64,000 nucleotides of DNA from Nansenia antarctica. Taxonomy: Eukaryota; Chordata; Actinopteri; Argentiniformes; Microstomatidae. The notes under the pieces are model-generated. The model ran no database searches and had not been told where the DNA came from. It saw only the letters and a list, made by a program, of their open reading frames with translations. The stretch's first letter is position 1; each line of letters starts with the position of its first letter. The stretch spans positions 38,323,151-38,387,150 of the forward strand of contig OZ022339.1 in the NCBI GenBank assembly GCA_963989245.1. The letters are read 5' to 3'. The translations under genes and the position numbers were made by a program. Positions 30,152-42,129 of this stretch are shown one piece after another.

Positions 30152-30473
30152 CGTGCGTGTGAGTGCGAGTGCTAGCCGCTGCTCTATTTTAATTTCTGTT
30201 CGACCTTGCTCCAAGTGATTTCAGTAGACGGGTCTGTTTTATTCCTCCCCTTTCGTTCTAGCTCTCTCCCTCTCTCTTTTCTCTCTGTCTCTCTCTCTCT
30301 CTCCCTATCTGTTTTCTCTCTCTCTCTCTCTCTCTCCCTTTCCTCAGTCAGGGCAATGTAAAATGCATGAGAGGTAGTGCACTATTTGCAGATACAGACC
30401 ATGGTGGCCATGGCCATGATGGCGATTGCTGCTGGAGCATGGCATGCATCGTCGATCACCCCCCCCCCCTTCA

Positions 30474-30474
<1 letters not shown>

Positions 30475-30512
<38 letters not shown>

Positions 30513-30517
30513 GCACG

Positions 30518-30577
<60 letters not shown>
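30475..30577. repeat. Interrupted (CA)n microsatellite
   Basis: About 50 units with an internal (CGCA)4 block. Confidence 0.95.
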
Positions 30578-30582
<5 letters not shown>

Positions 30583-30763
30583 GGTAGGACTGTGTGTATG
30601 AAATAGGCTATGTAGCTGTTCTTGCTTTTTCCCCAAAATCTGTCAACACTAATGTTACTCAAGATTCACACAATGGACTCATAATAAGTACATTATAGAA
30701 TGAATGTGTCTCATTGGGCTGGTTCGTTGAGTTCTAACAGGATATTGGGGTACTGTACTGTGT

Positions 30764-30895
30764 GGCTCAGTGGGTAGAGCATGGGACTAGCAACACTTAG
30801 GTTGATGGTTCAATTCCTGCTGGTACCATGTAAACAAAAATGCAGGACTCACTTGTACTGTATGTTGTTTTGAATAAAAGCATATACGATATGGC
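30764..30895 (+). mobile_element. tRNA-derived SINE (second family)
   Basis: TGGCTCAGTGGGTAGAGCAT is a box-A-type tRNA start, and GATGGTTCAATTCCTGC is box-B-like. A non-tRNA tail ending TGAATAAAAGCATATACG follows. A related copy is at 49017-49155. Not a functional tRNA gene: the acceptor stem does not close. Confidence 0.7.
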
Positions 30896-31292
30896 ATATT
30901 GGTAGAGCTGTTCCTGTGTAAGAGGTTTTCAACTTGTTTTGTTTTATTTATTAGCCTACTCTGATATCCTATTTCTATGAGTTCCGGGGGCGTTTTTCTT
31001 TTTTACCAATTTGGATCTGTCTGTGTCTTACTCTCAGTGTCTCCTGTAACGGGAGAATCGTTATTCACCCAGCAGACGGAGGCAATGTGTGAATACTGAT
31101 GAGTGGTTTATAGATCAAACACTCACCCCTAAAACAAACCTTGCATCACACTTCACCTCCCTTTCTTTCTGAGAGAAAAAGAGGGCGGTAGAGGAGGAAG
31201 AAAGGAACAGAGAGAGAAAAAGAGACATAGAGGTAAATTAAGGGCGAGAGAAAGTGGGAGGAAAGGAAGAAAGAGGAACAGAGAGAGAGAGA

Positions 31293-31480
31293 GTTAGATT
31301 AGATTAGATTAGATTAGATTCAACTTTATTGTCATTGCAGAGTACAAGTACCAGACAACGAAATGCAATTCAGCATCTAACCAGAAGCAAATAGTGATAT
31401 AAAATATGATATTAAAAAAACATGATAGAGATAGGTACAGTATGGCAAGTATGGTAGTTAGAGGTATATACAGTTAGTGA
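31293..31480 (-). mobile_element. L2-type LINE 3' tail
   Basis: A (GATTA)n tail (31293-31318) precedes CTTTATTGTCATTGCAGAGT and CAACGAAATGCAATTCAG, the usual 3' end of these elements, read on the minus strand. No coding part retained. Confidence 0.7.
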
Positions 31481-31711
31481 AGGAAGGAAGGGAGAGATGG
31501 TATGTGTGTGTGTGGGGGAAAGGACAGAAAGCAAACCCTTTCAGTTTGTGCTCTGTTGCCGTTTCAAGTTTAATATTTTATGTGTATTTATGATGGGAAT
31601 AGTATTATGAGCCAGGGTGCTGCAGAGTCCTGCTGACTGATTTAGAGACACACATCAGTGCTCACGAGCAGGGCTGCTGTGCCCTCTGAGACATACTGTA
31701 TAAGGGTGTGT

Positions 31712-31712
31712 G

Positions 31713-31746
<34 letters not shown>

Positions 31747-31793
31747 TAGGTGTGTGTGTATGTGAGAGAGAGAGAGAGAGAGCTAGAGACAAG

Positions 31794-31835
<42 letters not shown>

Positions 31836-31873
31836 GCATGCGTGCGTGTGTGTGTGTGTGTGTGTGTGCGCAA

Positions 31874-31909
<36 letters not shown>

Positions 31910-31910
31910 A
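31712..31910. repeat. Compound (GT)n/(GA)n microsatellite
   Basis: Alternating GT and GA tracts with CG-containing interruptions. Confidence 0.9.
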
Positions 31911-32515
31911 CAGTAGAGAGGCTGCTGCAGGGTGAAGAGAGCTATAGCAACTTCCTTAGAAAAAACAATGTCAGGGTTTCTCCACCTTGAAGCGCTCCCT
32001 ATCTCTCTCTATCTTCTATTATTCAGTTACTCTCTGAGCAGAGAGATTCTGAGAGCATGTGCCCCTGAGTCAGTATCCACATGGATTTAAATGGCAATGG
32101 ATTGGTGTAATTCATGGCGACCATGCTTAGACCGATCCTATGCTTTTGAATCTGTGTGGGGAAAGTGCACAAGTACATGCTTCAGGGGAAGGGTGACCAA
32201 GCAAGCAGCTTGACAATTTCAGACACTGTCTGACAACACCTTTCCCTCCCACTCTCCCATCTCCCCTTTTCACCCTGTCTCCTTCTTTACTCTTCCCCAC
32301 TGGCCTTCCCCCCACTCTGTTGAAAAATGTTCTTCATTGCATAGTCACAAACAGTTCACAACCAGGCGCAAGATTTGTCTGTCGAGATAGTTTGATTGAA
32401 TTGCTTCCAAAAAAGCTTAGTCAGATAGACTCTTCTCCAAAGTAACCATGGAAACAGAGCATATTTCTCCCCCAGAATAGTCAGAAAAATGCATTCACAA
32501 ACACGCACACACAGA

Positions 32516-32516
<1 letters not shown>
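31911..32516. other. Intergenic DNA, nothing recognised
   Basis: Unique sequence without ORFs of note between two microsatellites. Confidence 0.5.

Positions 32517-32574
<58 letters not shown>
32517..32574. repeat. (CA)n microsatellite
   Basis: About 28 CA units. Confidence 0.9.
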
Positions 32575-32576
<2 letters not shown>

Positions 32577-32756
32577 CTTATACAATACACAATGGCCCAA
32601 TCCCGATTCTCTTTTCTACCACTTCGGCTCGTTTTGGAGTCACTCGCTTTGGAGCCACAAGCCTCCGAACAGAGCCACAAGCCATAGTGGTTCCCCGGGG
32701 GAAATGGGACAACCCTTCAAGACTAATACGTCATTCGTAGTGTAATGAATGGGTTA

Positions 32757-34420
32757 ATTGAGATTGAGATTGAGATTGAGATTGAGATTGAGAGATTGAG
32801 ATAACGTTTATTGCCACTATGCATTACACATATAGGAATTTGCTTCGTCACCACAGCAAGTGCGTTTATACTTTTTTCACATGTCAAAAAAAAACAGGAC
32901 AACACAACAACAACAACACAGGACAGACAACAGTGCATTGGATAGTGCGGTATAAAGTAAAGTGCAGTGCAGAGTTTTTACAGTGAGTCCAGTTCAGAAC
33001 TGGGCAGACTTGGGGGCGGGGGGGGGGGGGAAGCCAGAGTCATTTATCAGCCTGGCGGCTGAGGGGTAGAAGTTGAGCCTGTGGCGGGCCTTCAGTGCCT
33101 TAGGCAGCCGCAACCTTCTTCCAGAGGGAAGCAGGGTGAGGAGGCCGTGGCCGGGGTGGAAGGGGTCTGCCATGATCTTCCTTGCCCTCCTCAGAGCCCT
33201 GGTGTCATGCAGGGAGTTGAGGGAGGGCAAGGGACAGCCGATCACCCTCTCTGCTGAACGTAGCACCCGCTGCAACTTGGCCTTGTCCTTGGTCGTTGCA
33301 GCAGGGAACCAGGTGATGATGGAGTGGGTGAGGATGGACTCTATGATGGCCGTGTAGAACTGGACCATCATGGACCTCGGCAGCCTGAGTTTCCTCAGCT
33401 GCCGGAGGAAGAACATCCTCTTCTGGGCCTTCTTTGTGAGGGCCTCGGTGTTCTGCTCCCACTTTAGGTCCCGGGAGATGGTCATGCCTAGAAAGCGGCA
33501 TGACTCCACGGAGGCCACCGGGGTACCTCCCAGCGTGATGGGAGGGGGCAGGGCTGCTTTCCTTCGGAAGTCCACCACCATCTCCACTGTTTTTAGAGCA
33601 TTTAGCTCCAGATTGTTTCAACTGCACCAGCTCTGCAGCCCCTCGATCTCACCCCTGTAGGCAGATTCGTCCCCCCCGGAGATGAGGCCCACCAGGGTGG
33701 TGTCGTCTGCAAACTTCAGGAGCTTGACCGAGGGGTGGGGGGAGACACAGCTGTTGGTGTAGAGGGAGAATAGTGCTGGAGACAGGACGCAGCCCTGCGG
33801 GGAGCCCGTGCTGGTGGTCCTGGAGCTGGAAATGCTCTTCCCCAGCTTCACCCGCTGAGACCTGTCAGTCAGGAAGTCCGTGATCCACCTGCAGGTGGAG
33901 ACCGGCACCTGCAGCAGGGATAGCTGGTGCTCCAGGATGTGTGGGAGGATCGTGTTGAAGGCCGAGCTGAAGTCCACGAACAGGATCCTGGCGTAGTTGC
34001 CTGCAGTGTCTAGGTGTTCTAGTACGTAGTGCAGAGCCATGTTCACGGCGTCCTCCGTGGATCTATTGGCTCTGTACGCGAACTGCAGGGGGTCCAGCAC
34101 AGGATCCGTGATGAGCTTCAGGTAGGCCAGGACAAGGCGCTCCAGGACCTTCATGACGACGCCTGGGGGACGGGGGTGGTGGTTGTAGCCGGGGGGTGTG
34201 GAGGGAGAGGGCGGGGGTGGGCGGGAACCTCTCTTTCTCAAACCTACAATAGAACTCGTTCAGCTCGTTAGCGAGGGGGAGGTTGTCGGACATCAGCGGG
34301 GACCTGGGTTTGTAGTTGGTGATGGTCTTTAGGCCTTCCCAGACGGAGGCGGAATCCCCCTCAGAGAGCTGTTGCTGCAGCTTCAATTCATAGTCAGGAC
34401 GGCGCATGCGCCTTAGAGAG
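32757..34420 (-). mobile_element. CR1/L2-type LINE, 5'-truncated, with RT catalytic core
   Basis: Minus frames encode much of the RT: VMKVLERLVLAYLK, LFVDFSSAFNTI (motif A), TGSPQGCVLSPALF (motif B) and FADDTTLVG (motif C, 33618-34241 frame). A second frame (32994-33587) holds the downstream region ESCRFLGMTISRDLKWEQN and FHPGHGLLTLLPSGRRLRL. A frameshift separates them near 33600, and another near 34210 separates an N-terminal piece (MRRPDYELKLQQQLSEGDSA). The 3' tail is an (AATCTC)n repeat at 32757-32803. Catalytic residues survive, but the frameshifts and missing 5' end make it inactive. Confidence 0.9.
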
Positions 34421-35639
34421 AGTTCGTGATATACCAGTAGGTGACTGACAGGTGTCGAGAGAACTGAAGTAAACTGGTTATACCTTTGTTGAACCCAGAC
34501 TCAAGTGTCTTATTATTCTATGTCCAAGTGACATTACACGTAGTATCGTAGAAAAGCATTGACGCTCGCGATTCATTCACAACTTGAATGAACTTGAACG
34601 CTATCAATCGATCAAACAAGTCATCAAATAAAAAAGAACAATGCTTCATTATCAGACCATGACAGAATAAGCTCTAACCTGTATGAAACCTGTGCTCCTA
34701 TGCTGCCGGTCTGCACTGATATAGGACAACAGTGCAACAACTTTGAGGCTGAACTTTAGTTACATTTACGGCGTCATATGCCATCAAAGGGAAACATGGA
34801 AAAATGCATGACTTACAGATTTAATTTTATGACGTTACAAAATCCGATGTGACAGGAACGCTGGAGAAACAGCCGCTATCCACTGCATTAGTTAACTACA
34901 TGTCCTTGATGAGTCTCCCGCTCACTGCCCTCCATCAAAATGGCACATATATAGTACTAATACATATAATAGTACATAATAACAACTGCTCGGATTAGAT
35001 TGCCAGTTGTTTTGGTATAATAACAACTATAGCGTCATATACCACCAAGGGGGGGGAAATTTGCGCCTATCATGCTGTCAAACACCACAGGTAATAATTT
35101 ATTTCTAAATAAACATGGACCGGTCTGTCCTGCTGGCTCCGGTGTCCTGGCCGTTGTCCTGAGCGCGCTGGACTGTGGAACTTTCTATGTTAAGCATAGG
35201 CACAGCACCTCGACATAAAAGCGAATTCTTTTGTTATGCTTGTTATAAAGAAAGGGTCTATAATGCATTGAAATGACATTAAACTGAGATAATACGATGG
35301 TTATTATAATTTTTCAAGTCTTTAATTACAAGTAATTCCAGAAAAAGTAAATGACATTTCAGGCTCGCTTCCGTATTACGAGAGCGAAAAGAACATTTCT
35401 GTAGATGATTCGCAATGCATGCCGGAAGGGAGTCTCATGGCTCCGAATCGAACGAGGGTCAAGATTTTCTCCAAATGGAGCCATGGATAACCCTAACCCT
35501 CGCCCTAACCCTAAATGAGTAATGAATTGGGACGCCACTACGGCTACACGTGAACGCGCAAAATGGAGCCGTAGGGGTGAAAACGGAGCCGGAGTGGTGA
35601 ATTGGGATTCACCCAATATCTAAATAAATCATGATACAG
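34421..35639. other. Intergenic DNA, no recognised gene
   Basis: AT-rich unique sequence. A short telomere-like CCCTAACCCTCGCCCTAACC stretch occurs at about 35490-35512. Reading frames here are short and unsupported. Confidence 0.5.
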
Positions 35640-38600
35640 GTGATGGTACTCCTGCTGGGCATTGCTGCCTGACGCACCTCCAACAGTGCCTTTAGAACAG
35701 GTGTGCTGTGACACCTCACTGAACACCTATGTGGGCCTAACTGGGTCATCAGCTGGGGACCACCAATCATTGACGTTTTGCTCCTTTAACCCCAGTACAT
35801 CCAAACCACCCTCCCAAGGGACAGTGAGTTCGACCAGAAGGACTGTCTTGCAAGCCTCTGACCACATGACCAGGTCTGGTCGGAGCGATGTTTCCACGAT
35901 CTCCCTGGGGAACTGGAGCTGTCTCCCCAGGTCGACCCTCATGGTCCACTCACTACCCGGTGCGAGAAGTCTTGCTGTATCTCTCTGACGGGAGGGTTTG
36001 ACTCTCTCTCCAGCCCTTGCAAACTGGATGGGATGTCTGTCTGGAGCGGAAGGTCTGCTGTTTGCCTCCTGTCTGCATGACTCTGCCACCTCTGCCAGCT
36101 TTTTCAGCACCAGGTCGTGTCGCCATGTGTAGCGGCCTTGGGACAGCGCTGTCTTGCAGCCTGTCAGGATGTGCTGGAGGCTCGCATTGATGGTGTTGCA
36201 AAGGGGGCAGGTCTCTTCGGCAGAAAACCATTGGTGGAGGTTTCGGAGACAAGGCAAGGTGTCATATGTTGCTCTGATCAGGAAGCTGAGCCTAGCTTGG
36301 GGGATCTTCCACAGGTCAGACCATAACATGGGCCTGTTTGTGAGACCTTCCCATGACGTCCAGCGTCCTTGCTGGCCCTGGGACACCGCCTTTATGTTAA
36401 GGCGTTCCTGCTCAGTTCTTGCCACTTCTGCCACCACCATGGCTCTTCGATCTTCTTTGGAAGCCTTTGACCAGAACAAGGGAGTCTCGCCCCTTCCAAG
36501 GCCTGCTCTACCCTCCTGGACTCTGCCGACCACCTCGCGGTGCTTCAGCTGGCCGATTGCCAAATCAACCTCCTCTTGGGCTTTCCACTTCCTTCCAGTT
36601 CTTATCTGGGTGCCCGCTGCTCTCACCAGCTGGTCAGTGGATTCCCTCAGCTCTAGCACCAATCGAGCCTTCTCTTGCTTGTATCCAGAGCTGATGGATC
36701 GCAGTGGCAGTTGAAGCGTGTTCCTACCAAAGAGGCCCACGTCTGAGAGGCATCTTGGCAGTCCCAGCCACTTCCTGATGAACGAGTTTGCCAGCCCGTC
36801 CATCTTGCTTACCACTGAGGAGGGGATTTCGCTCATCTTCAGAGGCCACATCACCCTTTGGTACAGTATTAACTGGTAACACCATACTTTGTACTTTCCG
36901 GGGAGCTGGCTCTGGTTGATCCTGGCCGGGCCATCTGCGAGCTGCTTCCTCACCGTCTCCCCCATCTGCCTGTCAGAAAGCTCTGCTGTGTAGGTTCGAC
37001 CCAGGCTGCGGACGGGTTGATTTGCCAGCAATGGGATGTCCTCACCACCTGCGACAAAGCTGGTGTTGTCGCTTCTGACTCCTTTCCTGATAGACAGACT
37101 GCGTGATTTGGGGGGGTTGATCTTCATCCTCGCCCAGCTCACAAGCTCGTCTATCCTCTTCAGCAGTCTTGTTGTACACGCTGCAGTCTGGAGAATGGTG
37201 GTGATATCGTCCATATAGCCTCTCACCGCTGGTAGCCTTTCACCTGAGGGCAGTTTCACTCCTCCGACCATCTTCCTGGCCCCTATGAGGATGATCTCGA
37301 AGGCTGCAACAAACAGGATGGGAGAGATTGAGCATCCCATGGCAATGCCTACTTCCAACTGTTGCCAGCCTGTTGTGAAGTCCTGATGGGTGCAGCACAT
37401 CTGGAGGTCTTCAAAGTACTTGGCTACCAGGGCTTTAATGCAGACTGGGATGTAGAAGAAATCCAAGGCAAACTCGATGAGTTGGTGGGGGACAGACCCG
37501 TATGCGTTGGCGAGGTTCAGCCACACGACATGCAGGTCACCTCTCTCTCTTTTCGCCCTTTGGATCTGCTCCCATATTACTGCAGAGTGTTCCACACACC
37601 CTGGGAAGCCTGGCACACCCGCCTTCTGGCAGCTGGTGTCGATGTACCCGTTACTTGTGAGGTAGCTGGTCAACCTCTTAGCCAAGATGAAAAAGAAGAT
37701 CTTCCCTTCAACATTGAGGAGAGCGATACTCCTAAACTGGCTGATGGTAGTGGAGTTCTGCTCCTTCGGGATGAAAACTGTGACAGCTCTTTGCCACTCT
37801 GAAGGGATGACTTGGTTCTTCCAAGCCACTCTCAACAGGTTCCACAGGTGTCTCAGGACTCCTGGGCAGTACTTGTACAGCTTGTATGGTATCCCGTTGG
37901 GGCCTGGGGCTGAGGCTGCTCTTGCCTTCCGGACCACGTCTGCTACTTCACTGAGTTTGGGGAGAGCAGCATTAAACAGGAAAGCTGGGGGAGCTGGGCG
38001 GGGAACATATCCCGGGGATCCCAGCGGAGTTGACTTGGCTGGGTTACTGTATTGCTCCCTGATGTGATTCTCTAGCTCCGGTCTAGTAATCTCCAGCTTC
38101 CCGCTTCTCTTGTCCTCTAGCAGCTGTCTCGCATGCTTGAATGGATTTTTGAAGAAGTTACTCCTCTCTTTCTCCTTCCGCCTTCTGCGTTTGCGAATGC
38201 GCTCTGCCCTTCGCAGGCTGGCAAGGTTTACCTTCACCTCCTCCCCACAGTGGCTTCAGGCCCTCCTTCTCCTCTCTACTTGCCTTCCTCCACTGCTTTC
38301 GGAGTTGACGCCGCCTCTTCACCAACTGCTCAATCTCTCTCTCCCTTCTCCCCTTCTGCATTGGGCCTGATCTCTGCTTTTCAGCCATCACTCCAAATCT
38401 GCCTCTGCATTCCTCATACATGATGTCTCCAATGCAGTTCAGCTTGGTTTCCACCTGGCCACGCAGTGAATGATCCAGGATGAGACTGAGGTCCTTGTCC
38501 AGCTTCTGCCAGACTGCAACCTCGTTTGCCTTTGGCCATTTGACCAGCTGCCTCCTTCCAGGTTCTCTCCTCTCTGTTCTCCGGCTTTGCCCCTGGCTGT

Positions 38601-38880
38601 TGGGGTTGCTTTGTGTTCTGTGTGTGTCTTCAGCGGTGAAAATGGGCCAGGGTTTGTCAATCCTTTGTTGGGCATCTCGTTTCTTAAGTCCTGGTATATT
38701 GTGGCATTTCTTTGCTGTTTGCCATCTAAGACATGTTTAGCAGACATGTTTTCATCACGTGTAAGGGAATACCCAGGGAGACGCAGACAGCAGAAACAGC
38801 TGTCAAGTGAGTTGAAATTCGCTAAGCCATGGCTTCGGCCTACACCTTTTTGGTCCTGGTGTTACGCATTGTGACTGTGT
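35640..38880 (-). mobile_element. LINE with restriction-like endonuclease (R2/NeSL/HERO-type), inactive
   Basis: The main frame (35727-38237, 836 aa) has RT motifs: LNLANAYGSVPH (motif A region), MGCSISPILFV (B) and GYMDD (C, Y341-D344). A CCHC knuckle follows (C677-x2-C680-x8-H689-x4-C694), then an endonuclease core of RPD (P787, D788) and LVELTVPWE (E803), i.e. PD-x14-E. This domain order is that of early-branching LINEs with a C-terminal restriction-like endonuclease. The motif A aspartate is Asn (AAC codon at 37515-37517, residue 241). The N-terminal region continues upstream in other frames (38158-38454, 38439-38747), so frameshifts are present. Dead on both counts. The lysine/arginine-rich N-terminal segment (EKERSNFFKNPFKHARQLL) is retained. 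Confidence 0.9.
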
Positions 38881-38958
38881 ACATTTTTTATATCTGAATG
38901 ATATGAATTGTATAAGGGATCAAAATAAACATTCTCATACTCATACTCATACTCAAGT
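38820..38958 (+). mobile_element. Possible LINE 3' end with (CTCATA)n tail
   Basis: GGCTTCGGCCTACACC, a TTTATATCTGAATGATATGA stretch, AAATAAAC and then a (CTCATA)n repeat at 38934-38955 look like the 3' terminus of a plus-strand LINE abutting the 5' side of the previous element. Confidence 0.4.
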
Positions 38959-38979
38959 CAGAGTTTATTCGAATTACCT

Positions 38980-39176
38980 GTTTCCATAAAACTTGATGCG
39001 AATGAGAGGTGATTTGCATAAGGCAAAAACCATCTCAAGGGAGCGTATCGACTTTGTGCAAATTAGAGGTGATTCACATCGAGTTTATGCGAATTTCCAT
39101 AACATTTCTCTAATGCGAGTCATCTCAAACTGATGCGAATCACCTCGAAATGCGAATCAGAATGTTTTATGGAAAC
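38980..39176. repeat. Imperfect inverted-repeat element (~197 bp)
   Basis: GTTTCCATAAAAC at 38980 pairs with GTTTTATGGAAAC ending 39176. Inner sequence is built of repeated ATGCGAAT / GAGGTGATTCGCAT motifs that also pair imperfectly across the element. MITE-like. Confidence 0.6.
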
Positions 39177-40316
39177 GCACCTAGTGTTAGCATAGATGTT
39201 ACCGCTGGAGGTAAGAGGATTACCTTCACATTTACATTCCAGTCATTTAGCAGAAACTCTTATTCAGAGTGACTTACAATACAATAAGTACATCCACCTA
39301 CAGTACGTTAAAGGCACCCTGTGCAGGATTGCGATCCGTTTTCACTGCAATGGGAAGTGCAATGACAATGCAGAAGTGTTTCCTCTCTCCCTGCCCTTGC
39401 TCAATGCAAACTACTTCTGTCCAGCATTTTCAGTTCTTTGTCCAGCAAATGGCTTCGTTATGTGACCTTGAAACTCACATTTGACATGAAACGAGTGGTT
39501 TACCAGTCGCTGTGCATTCATACTTTTGGCAGAAAACCCTGTCAAGGACATCATACATTACACCATTACATCACTAAACTGCCAGCCAGGGCGAGGGTGC
39601 ACACTCAGTGGCGTGACTGGCTATAAACAGTCCAACCTCGAAGTTACAAACAAATCCCCTCATTCCCCAAACAAAAGACAGACAAAGCCTCAATGTCAAA
39701 CAGGACATTGACTAGGGAAAAAATCATCAGAATACATGTTAGAAATGTTTTGGCAAACAAAGCTTCAATTGTGTAGGTCTGCTTCCAGCACTGACAAAAT
39801 AATGCTTGCTTGCAGCTCAGGCAGTAGCTCGCTAATGAGCAAGTTGCAGGCAGAAGGGCAGGTGCACCCACTGTCACAGACTGCAAATGCATTGAAAGTC
39901 ATGATTCAGCATGGCTATTTAGTGACATTTTCAAGGGGGAAAAAAGCTATTCATACAGTACATATTGCACCTTCGAACCACAATACATCAAAGTCATTGC
40001 AAGTAAGACTTTCTATGAGAAAATGTGCTAGAAGCAATCTCAGTGCTAGAGAAATGGAAGAAAACTATTATTAGTTCATCATCCATTTCTGATGATGAAA
40101 CTCTTGTCCTAGAGGCAATACAGTCTCTTAGCAAAAAAATGAGGCAGTTGGAATACAAGGCCATGGAATACAACCTTTAGTTTTTTCTTCTTCTAGCAAG
40201 ACAACTGCCTGAGCGTAGATTAGTTTTCCCTGCTATGGATAGCTGATTTACTTACTTAGTCAAATGTATTGATTGTAAATCGCTTTGGAATATGGCGTCT
40301 GTTAAATGCCAAACAT
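39177..40316. other. Non-coding DNA with scattered SINE tails
   Basis: SINE-tail remnants occur at 39237-39290 (CATTTAGCAGAAACTCTTAT, minus) and 40270-40315 (AATCGCTTTGGAATATGGCG, plus). The longest frame (39736-40074, plus) resembles nothing I recognise. Confidence 0.5.
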
Positions 40317-40327
40317 TTAAATGTAAA

Positions 40328-40395
40328 ATGGAATACAAGGCCGTGGAATACAAGGCTGTGGATTACAAGGCTGTGGATTACAAGGCTGTGGAATG
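40328..40395. repeat. 15-bp minisatellite, about 4 copies
   Basis: GTGGAATACAAGGCC and the variant GTGGATTACAAGGCT repeat in tandem. A related single unit occurs at 40150-40180. Confidence 0.85.
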
Positions 40396-40744
40396 GAGGA
40401 CGGGTAGAAATTGCAGGACCAGCTCATTGTAATGCAACACATGTGCTTGATACCATTTCTGCTTCCGTTCCTTGCAATACAATGAGCCGGTCTGATTTCT
40501 ACCTTCACCAGCCTCCACTGGCACATACTGTACTGCTACACTCATCAGACTGGCTACACAAGGGCGATACGGGATCTCTGATGTCTGGCTACACCAGCGT
40601 TTTCACACAGTCACGCAAAGAATCTCTGGCAACATGGAATCGCGTATTATAGGATTATTCAAGTACAGTGGGCATGCTGGTAGACCCAGGAAATGATTCA
40701 AGTATAATTGAAACAGTACTGTAAAAGAATATAAATTGATTCAT

Positions 40745-40857
40745 TACATACCCAGCCATCACCTTGTCTTGAGATGTCTTAAGATGTCTTAATTAACCAA
40801 AACAAGTGACAAATGTGTCTTAAGATGTCTCGAGACAAGGTGATGGCTGGGTATGTA
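40745..40857. repeat. 40-bp inverted repeat (hairpin), 33-nt loop
   Basis: Arms 40745-40784 and 40818-40857 match at 37 of 40 positions; part of the mismatch is G:U-compatible in RNA. The arm ends contain the repeated GATGTCTTAA motif. No coding content. Confidence 0.9.
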
Positions 40858-40859
40858 GT

Positions 40860-42129
40860 AGTAATGTCAACTCCCGCAGTCCTGATCAATCTCCTCTCCA
40901 CTTACATTACGTCTTCATCCAAGATATGGCATGTATAGGCCTACGTTATTAAGCTGTGTAACTTTAGTTGTATGAAAATAGCCGATGCATAATAAACTTT
41001 ATGATAATTGTTGAAGTGCCTCTTGTTAAGATGTTTCTAGAAGACGTCATGCATTGAATGTTTGGTCATCGGCTGGTTTCAAGAGTTTTCAGACATTTGC
41101 AAGAAACACATTCCAACAACAGCGACTGAACGCCCTTGGCATGCCTTCCATTGAAAATCCATTGATCCAGAAAATGGATTTCAACAGTAAAATCATTGAG
41201 AGGTTTGCTCATGCAAAAAACCACCGCGCTACCTTCCTATTCAAGTGAGGTATGTTTCGACATGTATGACAGATGTATGACAAATGGACAGTAGACTATT
41301 TTGGTTTGGTTTTGTAGTAATTTTTAACAATATAGGCTACTGGCTGTGATATAAAGTGGAGGACTAGATGTTATGTGTAGGGCTTAAGCCTAGACCTTTG
41401 ATGGGCACATTTGTTAGTATCGCTTTCAGAATCTTATTTATATAGCACAAGTCATGCATTGAATGTATTGAATGTAACCTAACTCCAAGTGCTGAACAAT
41501 AGTAAATAAACCACAATACAATAAAACAAGAGGTAGGAGATCATAATAAATGCCTGTGAGAATGAGTGTTTGTGCTATGAAAGTGATGACAGAACTTTTG
41601 TGGGTGTTTATTTTAAAAAATCGGTGTTCAGCTGTATTAGTGACTGGTCACATTAGCTATCTATTGTCTGAATATCAAATACAAATATTTGAGAAGCAAT
41701 TTAGGGGCGCCACCACCACCACCACCACATTAAGCCACCAGTACTGCCTCATCACCACCCACATATTCAACACTAAAAATATGGACAACAATGGTTTCAA
41801 GACAAAAATATAATTTTTTATAAATTAAAATGACAGAAATCAGAAAACAAGGTACAAATAAACATATTCCAACATTAATAGTGCAATCAGAAATCTGAAA
41901 ACAAGCTACAAAATGATTTAAATGTAAAATATTGCCTCCAGGCATTTGGCGCCCTAGGCGACTGCCTAGTTCGCCTATGCCTAGGACCGGCCCTGCTTAC
42001 ACCATACAGACGTATCATCTTGATATGTACATTTACATTTTTGACATTTAGCAGATGCTTTTATCCAGTGACTCTGCGTCATCGTTATCAACACGCTCGC
42101 GTAGAGTTTTCTAAAGTTTGAGGCGTCAG
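40860..42129. other. Intergenic DNA with transposon-like debris
   Basis: A (CCA)n run is at 41708-41730. TTTGGCGCCCTAGGCGACTG through AGGACCGGCCCTG (41945-41996) resembles the right end of a common fish DNA transposon, but the left end was not found. A SINE tail fragment is at 42030-42066 (minus). Confidence 0.45.

Larger units (their letters stand above)
29057..31290. other. Intergenic DNA with long CA/GT microsatellites and a SINE
   Basis: Contains (CA)n at 29322-29345, (GT)n at 30076-30150, a CT-rich block at 30250-30340 and an interrupted (CA)n/(CG) tract at 30475-30577. No coding sequence recognised. Confidence 0.6.

Noticed and set aside
30764..30840. tRNA gene
   Set aside because: Box A and B are recognisable, but the acceptor stem does not pair and the sequence continues into a SINE tail.
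35490..35512. Interstitial telomere repeat
   Set aside because: Only about three imperfect CCCTAA units.
39736..40074. 112-aa plus-strand ORF
   Set aside because: No recognisable domain, splice context or repeat identity; not better than chance in this AT-rich stretch.
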